A program made the translations under genes and the position numbers. Of a stretch of DNA of 13,780 nt, positions 7,244 to 13,780 are shown piece by piece. Position 1 is the first letter of the stretch, and the number at the start of each line of letters is the position of its first letter. Source of the DNA: an uncultured Prevotellaceae bacterium. Its GTDB lineage: Bacteria; Bacteroidota; Bacteroidia; Bacteroidales; Muribaculaceae. The notes beneath the pieces are model-generated. The model had not been told where the DNA came from. It saw only the letters and a program-made list of their open reading frames with translations, and did no database searches. The stretch lies in assembly GCA_946055125.1 (NCBI GenBank), contig CAMGFF010000025.1, forward strand, positions 1-13,780. The letters are read 5' to 3'.

Positions 7244-10200
7244 ATGAAAAGATTTATTCTTAGTGCCATTCTCTTCCTGTCAATGGCAATTGCAGCACAA
7301 GCACAAAGCATCTCTGTGCAAGGCGTGGTGGTTTCGGCCACCGACGGCGAGCCACTGATTGGTGCCAGTGTAGTTTCAAGCGCTAAAGGCACATTGGGTG
7401 TCTCGACCGACCTCGACGGACAATTCACAATCAAAGTGCCCGAAAATTCAAGTATCACAGTGACCTATGTGGGCTACAAGCCCCTGACACTGAAAGCTGC
7501 CCCCCACATGACCATTAAGCTCGACGAGGACACCGAGCTCCTCGATGAAGTTGTTGTTGTCGGTTACTCCACCGAGAAGAAAAGCGACCTCACCGGATCG
7601 GTTTCGGTAGTGAAGATGAAGGACGTGGCCGACACGCCTACCGGTAACGTAATCCAATCGCTCCAGGGCCGCGTGGCTGGTATGATGGTTTCCACCGACG
7701 GTACTCCCGGTGGTCTTAGCACCGGCACTTCTATCCGTGGCGCTTCTTCATTCCGTGGCGATGCCAATGGCCCGCTCTATGTAATCGACGGTGTGATGAC
7801 CCGCGAGAACCCCGGTACGATTATCAACCCCAACGATGTGGAGTCGATCCAGGTCCTCAAGGATGCCGCCTCGGCTTCTATCTATGGCGCCCAGGCCGCA
7901 AATGGTGTTATCATCATCACCACCAAGCGTGCCAAGAAGGGTGAGGCTCACGTCACCTTCGACGCGACTCTCACTGCCCAGACCTACAACAGCGGACTCG
8001 ACCTTCTCAACGCCTACCAGTGGGGCGATGTGTATTGGGCTGCCTACAAATATGCACACAATGGCGCAACTCCCTCATCGGCCATCTATGGCAATGGCGC
8101 TACAGCACAGCTCCAGACCTACAAGAACCTCAACGGCGCAGATGTGATTCCGCAAACCACCGACTGGGAGGACGAGATTCACCGCACCGCCCTCATGCAG
8201 ACCTACAGCATCGGTCTTTCTAAAGGCTCTGATAGCGGCTCCTCGTCACTCTCACTCAGCTGGCTCGACCACGATGGTATCGTGAAGGGCTCCGACTTCC
8301 AGCGCCTCAACACTCGCTTCAGCAGCGACTATGGCTTCCTCGGAAACCGCCTGCGCGTGGGTGGTAATGTGGCCGTAAACTGGTGGACTGCCCACTACAT
8401 GCCCAGCGGCGCCGAGGAGAACGCCGTGAAGCAGCACCCCGCCAAGGCCGCCTATGACGAAAGCGGCGTGTGGGTTGACCAAATCAACGACGTGCTTGGA
8501 GATGCTCCTAATATGCTTCGCCTCATCGAGAACGAGAAAAACAACAAGCACGAGTACTGGCGCGTGTTTGGTAACGCCTACCTCCAGATTGAGCCTATCA
8601 AGAGCCTTATCATCAAGACCAACCTCGGTGTGAACTACTACAACGAGACCAACAAGACTTTTGAGCCCGCATGGCTGCGCGACACCGTGAACAAGCTCAC
8701 TCAGTCGACCGCCAAGAATCAGGACTGGGTGTGGACCAACACCGCTCAGTATGACCGCACTTTCGGCAAGAACTCTATCATGGCCCTCGTGGGTGTGGAG
8801 GCTAAGAAGTATCACAACGAAAGCTTCTTCGGCTATGGCACCGGCCTCGCTATCGAGGACCCCAACTACCTCTACCTCGGCAACGTCACCGCCAACAAGA
8901 ATGTGGGCGCCGGCGCTTCCAACTACTCCATGTTCTCGGGATTCGGCAAGATCAACTACACCTGGGACGAGAAGTACCTCGCTTCGTTCACACTGCGCCG
9001 CGACGCCTCGTCGCGCCTCTCCAAGGACCACAACTACGACTGGTTCCCCTCGTTCTCGGCCGGCTGGCGCATATCTAATGAGAAGTTCATGCAGGACACC
9101 CGCTCTTGGCTCAACGAACTCAAGATTCGCGGTTCGTGGGGTATCAACGGTAACGACCTTATCGACAACGAGGCTTTCTATGCCAAGTATCTCATGAGCC
9201 TCGACCGCGGCTCCTACAACATGAATGGCGACGGCAACACTCTCTCGCCGGGTGCCTACCGCATTCGCACCACCAACCCCGACCTCAAGTGGGAGAAGAC
9301 CTATCAGACCAACGTGGGCGTGGATGCCTCGCTGCTCAACAACCGACTCACCGTGTCGCTCGACTACTTCTTCAAGGAGACCAAGGACATGCTCGTGGAG
9401 AAGCCCTATATCGCCACAATTGGTGAGGGTGGCTACTGCTGGTACAATGGTGGTGAGATGACCAATAAGGGTTTTGAGGGCCAAATCAACTGGCGCAGCA
9501 AAGCCGGCAAGGACTTCAACTATGAGGTTGGCTTCAATTTCACAGTGCAGAAGAATGAAGTAACCGCTCTTCTCGACGACATCAAGTACACCTATGGTGG
9601 CGGTTACGGCGACCTCTCGCTCGTGGGCCAGTCGCTCGGCTCTTGGATGGGCTTCAAGACCGATGGCGTGTTCCACAGCCAGGAGGAAGTTGAGAAATAC
9701 AAAACCGACTATCAGGTTGAGTTCGGACAGCCCGGCGTAGGCCGCATAAAGTATGTCGATGCTAATGGCGACGGCAAGATCAACTACAACGACCGCACTT
9801 GGCTCGGCTGCGACCTCCCCAAGGTTCAGCTCGGCATTAACCTCGGCGCAAACTGGCGCGGCTTCGACCTGAGCATGTTCTTCAGCTCTATCATTCGCGA
9901 CGCTTTCAACAACTCGAAGTATTACACCGACCTCTTCCAGTGCTGGAACGGCAACCACGGCACCCGCCTGCTCGATGCAGCCAAGGCCTACGAGAACTTC
10001 CTCACCACCGGCTACTACAACTGCGACACTCCGGCCCCGACAACCGACAATGGCAACAATGAGCACGAGGTTTCGGAGTTCCACCTCGAGAATGGCTCTT
10101 TCCTCCGCCTCAAGACTCTCTCGCTGGGCTACACCCTGCCGGCAAGCGTAATGAGCAAGCTCCACATGAGCAACGCCCGCGTTTATTTCCAGGCTCAGAA

Positions 10201-10303
10201 CGTGTTCACCATCACCAGCTACACTGGTGCTGACCCCGAAGGCCTCGGCTATCCCTATGCTATGCCTCGCCAGTACACCTTTGGTATCCAATTCGGTTTC
10301 TAA
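7244..10303 (+). CDS. SusC-like TonB-dependent outer-membrane transporter
   Basis: Outer-membrane importer for oligosaccharides, 1019 residues, working with SusD and powered by TonB. The chosen start at 7244 begins with a clear signal peptide (MKRFILSAILFLSMAIAAQA, cleavage before Q21). An in-frame ATG at 7097 would add 49 residues without signal character and would lie upstream of the predicted promoter, so it is rejected. Residues 22-98 are a carboxypeptidase-regulatory-like beta-sandwich (VQGVVVSATDGEPLIGASV). A TonB-box-like EVVVVGY follows at 102-108. The plug domain has LQGRVAGMMVS (140-150), PLYVIDGV (177-184) and LKDAASASIYGAQAANGVII (205-224). The beta-barrel then runs to an aromatic C-terminus ending in GIQFGF. 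There is no STN domain, which fits control by an HTCS rather than an ECF sigma/anti-sigma pair. The gene is 39 bp ahead of susD. Fructan or fructo-oligosaccharide as substrate is inferred from its neighbours. Confidence 0.96.
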   Translation: MKRFILSAILFLSMAIAAQAQSISVQGVVVSATDGEPLIGASVVSSAKGTLGVSTDLDGQFTIKVPENSSITVTYVGYKPLTLKAAPHMTIKLDEDTELLDEVVVVGYSTEKKSDLTGSVSVVKMKDVADTPTGNVIQSLQGRVAGMMVSTDGTPGGLSTGTSIRGASSFRGDANGPLYVIDGVMTRENPGTIINPNDVESIQVLKDAASASIYGAQAANGVIIITTKRAKKGEAHVTFDATLTAQTYNSGLDLLNAYQWGDVYWAAYKYAHNGATPSSAIYGNGATAQLQTYKNLNGADVIPQTTDWEDEIHRTALMQTYSIGLSKGSDSGSSSLSLSWLDHDGIVKGSDFQRLNTRFSSDYGFLGNRLRVGGNVAVNWWTAHYMPSGAEENAVKQHPAKAAYDESGVWVDQINDVLGDAPNMLRLIENEKNNKHEYWRVFGNAYLQIEPIKSLIIKTNLGVNYYNETNKTFEPAWLRDTVNKLTQSTAKNQDWVWTNTAQYDRTFGKNSIMALVGVEAKKYHNESFFGYGTGLAIEDPNYLYLGNVTANKNVGAGASNYSMFSGFGKINYTWDEKYLASFTLRRDASSRLSKDHNYDWFPSFSAGWRISNEKFMQDTRSWLNELKIRGSWGINGNDLIDNEAFYAKYLMSLDRGSYNMNGDGNTLSPGAYRIRTTNPDLKWEKTYQTNVGVDASLLNNRLTVSLDYFFKETKDMLVEKPYIATIGEGGYCWYNGGEMTNKGFEGQINWRSKAGKDFNYEVGFNFTVQKNEVTALLDDIKYTYGGGYGDLSLVGQSLGSWMGFKTDGVFHSQEEVEKYKTDYQVEFGQPGVGRIKYVDANGDGKINYNDRTWLGCDLPKVQLGINLGANWRGFDLSMFFSSIIRDAFNNSKYYTDLFQCWNGNHGTRLLDAAKAYENFLTTGYYNCDTPAPTTDNGNNEHEVSEFHLENGSFLRLKTLSLGYTLPASVMSKLHMSNARVYFQAQNVFTITSYTGADPEGLGYPYAMPRQYTFGIQFGF

Positions 10304-10342
10304 TCACAATTTAGTAAATATCATTAATAACTTTCGATTACA

Positions 10343-12109
10343 ATGAAACTTCGTAATATATTTCTCACAATCTCTTGCACAGCCCTCCTGGCTGCCTGCA
10401 GCGACGACTTCCTGGAGAACAAGCCCCAAGGCAGCCTTTCGGATGGTGTGATGACCTCGACCGATGCCATCGACCTCCTTGTGAACTCGGCCTACGAAGG
10501 CCTCGCAGGATTAACTAATGAGCAGGGCGACCCTTGCATGCGCCCCACTTCCAACTGGAGCTACGGCGAAGTTCGCGCCGACAACGCCTATAAAGGCGGT
10601 GGCGGTGAGGGCGACGTGTGGGACGTGCACGCCATGGAGACTTTCCAGTTGCAGTCTAACAACTGGAACATCGACGGCAAGTGGTTCAACCTCTACAGCC
10701 TTATCTCGCGCTGCAACGCTGCCCTGCGCGTGCTCAATGCAGCCGACGAGAACCAGGTGACCGTGAAGGCTTCGCGCATCGCCGAGATGAAGGTGCTCCG
10801 CGCACACTTCTACTTCGAACTGGTGCGCCTGTTCAACCAGGTTCCCTACTTCGATGAGAATCTTCCCACCAATGAATATGTGAATGTGCGCAACAATGAG
10901 TTCACCCGCGATGAGCTTCTCGGAATGATTGCCAAGGAACTCACCGACGCTGCCGAGAGCCTTCCTGAGCGTCAGGCAGAGGTGGGACGTATCAACAAGA
11001 ACATCGCTCTTGCCTATGCTGCAAAGGTGAAGCTCTATCAGGCCTACAAGCAGAACCCCGAGACTCACGCCGTGACTGAAGTCGACAAGGCGCTGCTTCG
11101 TGAAGTGGTTTCGCTCATCGACCAAGTGAAAGGCTACGACCTCCTCAGCGATTTCCAGCAGCTCGACCTCATCGCCTATGAGAACGGCGTGGAGTCGGTG
11201 TGGGCAATCCAGTACTCTATGAACGACGGATCGGAGAGCGCAGGCCGCGTGAACTGGAGCAACCTCCTCAACTCTCCCGGCGGCAACAGCCCCTACCACG
11301 GCGACGGCTTCTTCCTCCCCTCGCAGGACCTCATCAACGCTTATCAGACCGACGAGAATGGTCTCCCGGTATTCGACTACCAGTCGCGCCCCGACTATGG
11401 CGTGGTTACATTCATCGACGATGAGCACCAGACTCTGAGCAACACCGAGCCTAATGTGGATCCCCGCCTCGACTTCGTGACAGGCCGCCCCACCATCACT
11501 TGGAAGACTTGGACTAACACTCCCTGCCAGTCGTGGGTACGCGACCGCGGAGTATATGGTCACAATTGCGCAAAGCGTTTCTGGGTGTCGCCCGAGTCGA
11601 GCGATATGTTCCAGGGCTGGCCTTGGGGAGCCTCACACCTCAACTGGCAAATCATCCGCTACGCCGACCTCCTGCTCTACAAGGCTGAGGCTCTCATAGA
11701 GCTTGGCGAGAACCTCGACACTGCCCGCGAGCTTATCAACCGCGTGCGTACCCGTGTCATGAACAGCGCCTATGTGAAGGACTTCAACGACCCCTCGAAG
11801 AATGCTGCCAACTACAAGATTGGCCTCTATCCCGCCTCAGGCTGGACTCAGGACTACGCCCGCAAGGCTCTCCGCACCGAGATGCGCCTCGAGAAAGCCC
11901 TCGAGGGTGAGCGCTACTTCGACCTCGTGCGCTGGGGCATTGCCAAGGAAGTGATGACTGCCTACTTCGACGCCGAGAAGGACACCCGCATCTACTACAA
12001 GGACTCGAAGTTCGACGCCGGCGAGGAGTACTTCCCAATCCCCGTGGCTCAATACAACTTCTCGGGTGGCCTCTATGTGCAGAACCCCGGTTATCCGGCC
12101 TTTAATTAA
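10343..12109 (+). CDS. SusD-like surface glycan-binding lipoprotein (RagB/SusD family)
   Basis: Cell-surface lipoprotein of 588 residues that forms the lid of the SusC channel and captures oligosaccharides. The lipoprotein signal ends in LLAAC with C19 as the lipidated residue, followed at once by SDD; acidic residues right after the Cys are the known Bacteroidetes export signal to the outer surface. The N-terminal TPR-like part contains the stretch LISRCNAALRVLNAADE around 120-135. In the C-terminal half, RYADLLLYKAEALIELGE (about 439-456) and ALEGERYFDLVRWG (about 518-531) are hallmark SusD motifs. It starts 39 bp after susC, so the pair is co-transcribed. No gene for a second surface glycan-binding protein (SusE/SusF or BT1761 type) follows; the next gene is a GH32 after a spacer with a hairpin. 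Ligand specificity is inferred from context. Confidence 0.95.
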   Translation: MKLRNIFLTISCTALLAACSDDFLENKPQGSLSDGVMTSTDAIDLLVNSAYEGLAGLTNEQGDPCMRPTSNWSYGEVRADNAYKGGGGEGDVWDVHAMETFQLQSNNWNIDGKWFNLYSLISRCNAALRVLNAADENQVTVKASRIAEMKVLRAHFYFELVRLFNQVPYFDENLPTNEYVNVRNNEFTRDELLGMIAKELTDAAESLPERQAEVGRINKNIALAYAAKVKLYQAYKQNPETHAVTEVDKALLREVVSLIDQVKGYDLLSDFQQLDLIAYENGVESVWAIQYSMNDGSESAGRVNWSNLLNSPGGNSPYHGDGFFLPSQDLINAYQTDENGLPVFDYQSRPDYGVVTFIDDEHQTLSNTEPNVDPRLDFVTGRPTITWKTWTNTPCQSWVRDRGVYGHNCAKRFWVSPESSDMFQGWPWGASHLNWQIIRYADLLLYKAEALIELGENLDTARELINRVRTRVMNSAYVKDFNDPSKNAANYKIGLYPASGWTQDYARKALRTEMRLEKALEGERYFDLVRWGIAKEVMTAYFDAEKDTRIYYKDSKFDAGEEYFPIPVAQYNFSGGLYVQNPGYPAFN

Positions 12110-12164
12110 GCTAACCATATATAACCATTATTTTCTCTTCATGTAATTTTTCAGGTAAAAAAGA

Positions 12165-12192
12165 TTGTTTTAGGTTTTATTGGGTATTTTTG
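12165..12192 (+). promoter_or_regulatory. Possible promoter for the second GH32 gene
   Basis: TATTTTTG at 12185-12192 matches TAnnTTTG exactly, and a TTG at 12165-12167 is 17 bp upstream, roughly where a -33 element would fall. Transcription would start near 12199 and give a leader of about 105 nt containing the hairpin at 12224-12275. The region is very T-rich, so a chance match is quite possible. No copy of the operator block is visible in this spacer (12110-12303). Confidence 0.3.
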
Positions 12193-12223
12193 AGTTTTTC
12201 AGATTTTTTCTTCTATTGATTGT

Positions 12224-12275
12224 AAAAAAGGTTGCTTTATTGCGTTTTTCCATAAAGCAATAAGCAACCTTTTTT
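12224..12275 (+). terminator. Strong hairpin with T-tract: intrinsic terminator of susCD or leader attenuator of GH32
   Basis: Left arm AAAAAAGGTTGCTTTATTGC (12224-12243) pairs with right arm GCAATAAGCAACCTTTTTT (12257-12275), giving 19 base pairs with one bulged T and a 13-nt loop. The arm ends in six T residues, as in a rho-independent terminator, and the A-tract on the other side would make it work in both directions. It lies 115 bp after the susD stop and only 28 bp before the GH32 start codon, leaving little room for a promoter downstream of it. It either ends susCD transcripts with partial read-through or sits in the GH32 leader. Confidence 0.75.
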
Positions 12276-12303
12276 ATCTTTCTACCAACCACAGTTTTAT
12301 TTA

Positions 12304-13770
12304 ATGAAACACTATTTTATCATATCACTGTTGTGGCTTCTCTCGGCTGTTCCCGCCCTGGCACAGGACCTCTACACCGAGAAATACCGCCCGCAATATC
12401 ACTACACTCCGGCAAGCCGCTGGATTGGTGACCCTTGCGGCCTCATGAAGCACAATGGAAAATACTTGGCCTATTGCTGGGGTGCAGCCCAATCGACCGA
12501 CCTCGTACACTGGACTGAGCTCAACGACAATGCCATCACAAATATCCCCAAGGGCATAGCGCCCTTCACCGGCAGCGTGGTAATCGACCGCCACAACACC
12601 GCCGGATATGGCGAGAACGCAGCTATCGCCGCTTTCACTTCATTCGACGAAAGCTCGAAGAAGCAATCGCAATCCATAGCTTTCAGCCTCAATGGAGGCA
12701 CCACATTCCAATACTACGACCTCAACCCCGTGCTCGACATTTGGAGCACCGAGTTCCGCGACCCAACCGTGATATGGGACGAGAAAAACCACCGCTGGGT
12801 GATGCTCGTGGCCAAGGCTCTCGAGAAAAAAGTGGCTTTCTACCACTCGCCCGACCTCAAGCACTGGACGTGGCTCAGCGACTTCGGCCCTATGGGCGAC
12901 TCCGAGCGCTCCTGGGAGTGCCCCGATATGTTCCAAGTGTGTGTCGACGGTAACCCAAGCGTGAAAAAGTGGGTGCTCCTCATCTCGGTGAACTGGGCTC
13001 GTGAGCAATACTTCGTGGGCGACTTCGATGGCTCTACCTTTGTCCCCGACCAGCCTAATGCCGAGCCTCTCTATGTTGACCACGGCCTCGACTACTACGC
13101 CTCTCGCGTGTTCCAGAACTTCGACGCCGACTCTCACCAAGTATTCACCATTGGCTGGGTCAACACATGGGACTATGCCACCACTGCTCCCTCTACCTGG
13201 GGCAAGGGCATTTGGTCGCTGCCCCGCGAATACTCGCTGCGCTCCACCCCACAGGGCCTAAGGCTCTATCAAAGCCCCTGCGACGCATTGCAGTCGCTGC
13301 GCGGCGCCAAGCACTCAGCAACCCGCCGACTGAAGCCGGGTATCACCCCACTGCGCGAAATATCGAAGATGGGCAATACCTACGAGCTCATCGCCGAAAT
13401 AACCCCTGCCGCAGCCGCGCCTGCCGATGTGGTTGGCTTTAACCTGTGCGAAGCCGCCGGCCGCAAAGTCGTGGTGAGCTACGACACAGCCTCGGGCACA
13501 CTGCTCATCGACCGCACCAACTCCACCGATGCGCAAATCCCCAAGTTCAGCCGCATAGCCCACCACAAGGTTGCCGCAATCGATGGCACACTGAAGTTGC
13601 ACATCTTCGTTGATAAATCTACAATTGAAATATTCGCCAACGACGGCGAGGCAGTTTTCTCACTCCTCACCTTTGCCGACACAGAGCAGACCGCAGCAAG
13701 CATCTTCTCACTCACCGGTAAAACGAGCGTGAAACTCACCGCTTGGCAACTGAAATCGATATGGCAATAG
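12304..13770 (+). CDS. Divergent GH32 family hydrolase, probable periplasmic fructosidase
   Basis: Secreted GH32 protein of 488 residues. The signal peptide (1-20) ends in PALA before Q21 with no lipobox, so a periplasmic location is predicted. The catalytic propeller starts almost at once (YRPQYHYTPASRW at 28-40), with no N-terminal accessory domain. The three catalytic acids are kept: D43, D153 in FRDP (151-154) and E205 in WECP (204-207). FTGS is at 88-91 and the C-terminal sandwich motif FVDKSTIEIF at 435-444. Two changes stand out. The first block reads WIGDPCG (40-46) instead of WMNDPNG, losing both asparagines. The next segment, NGKYLAYCWGAAQSTDLVHW (51-70), is 13 residues shorter than its counterpart in the other GH32 (161-193 there) and lacks the YYQHNP...W part that lines the sugar pocket. 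It is probably active, but on a different linkage or chain length. It follows susD on the same strand. Confidence 0.92.
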   Translation: MKHYFIISLLWLLSAVPALAQDLYTEKYRPQYHYTPASRWIGDPCGLMKHNGKYLAYCWGAAQSTDLVHWTELNDNAITNIPKGIAPFTGSVVIDRHNTAGYGENAAIAAFTSFDESSKKQSQSIAFSLNGGTTFQYYDLNPVLDIWSTEFRDPTVIWDEKNHRWVMLVAKALEKKVAFYHSPDLKHWTWLSDFGPMGDSERSWECPDMFQVCVDGNPSVKKWVLLISVNWAREQYFVGDFDGSTFVPDQPNAEPLYVDHGLDYYASRVFQNFDADSHQVFTIGWVNTWDYATTAPSTWGKGIWSLPREYSLRSTPQGLRLYQSPCDALQSLRGAKHSATRRLKPGITPLREISKMGNTYELIAEITPAAAAPADVVGFNLCEAAGRKVVVSYDTASGTLLIDRTNSTDAQIPKFSRIAHHKVAAIDGTLKLHIFVDKSTIEIFANDGEAVFSLLTFADTEQTAASIFSLTGKTSVKLTAWQLKSIWQ

Positions 13771-13780
13771 CCTGCAACAC

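Noticed and set aside
8252..10291. 679-codon open frame antisense to susC
   Set aside because: It lies wholly inside susC. GC-rich codon use removes stop codons from the opposite frame, and the translation is low-complexity (V/A/E/H-rich) with no recognisable domain or leader.
10511..11563. 350-codon open frame antisense to susD
   Set aside because: Same type of shadow as in susC; susD is supported by strong family motifs in the other direction.
12275..12282. TATCTTTC as a -7 element directly after the hairpin
   Set aside because: It misses the final G of TAnnTTTG and overlaps the terminator T-tract; it would leave a leader of only about 15 nt.

Overview
The window reads as one fructan polysaccharide utilization locus (PUL) from a gut-type Bacteroidales. 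The evidence is an adjacent SusC/SusD pair, a one-protein hybrid two-component system (HTCS), promoter elements of the Bacteroidetes form TAnnTTTG, and A-rich translation starts without clear Shine-Dalgarno sequences. Coding DNA is fairly GC-rich with C/G-ending codons, while intergenic DNA is very AT-rich. This would suit Muribaculaceae or Prevotellaceae better than Bacteroides sensu stricto, but the genus is a guess. Seven genes are complete and fill almost the whole window. There are no RNA genes, insertion sequences or CRISPR arrays that I can see.

Layout. Left arm, minus strand: secreted GH32 fructanase with an extra N-terminal domain (2242-4071), FHS-type MFS sugar transporter (1005-2174) and PfkB fructokinase (55-939), probably one operon transcribed leftwards. 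A 224-bp divergent control region (4072-4295) holds a promoter for each direction and an operator-like block. Right arm, plus strand: fructose-type HTCS sensor/regulator (4296-7040), a second control region (7041-7243), SusC-like transporter (7244-10303), SusD-like lipoprotein (10343-12109), a spacer with a strong hairpin (12110-12303), and a second, divergent GH32 (12304-13770).

How it should work: SusD and SusC capture and import fructo-oligosaccharides across the outer membrane. The two GH32 enzymes, both with plain signal peptides, release fructose in the periplasm. The HTCS periplasmic domain senses fructose. The MFS carrier takes fructose into the cytoplasm and the fructokinase phosphorylates it. 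The gene set matches the well-studied fructan PUL of B. thetaiotaomicron (BT1754-BT1765) but is rearranged and reduced: it has no surface glycan-binding protein gene after susD and no GH32 with a lipoprotein signal.

The most useful new observations are: (1) a conserved composite block, including a CGTGCA-type direct repeat with 21-bp periodicity and a GCCCCATTTTT(C/T)ATAGC box at fixed spacing, found only in the two control regions and therefore a good candidate for the HTCS operator; (2) the second GH32 carries WIGDPCG in place of WMNDPNG and lacks about 13 residues of the following active-site hairpin while keeping all three catalytic acids; (3) a terminator-like hairpin lies between a possible promoter and that GH32 gene. 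I see no wholly new system type here.
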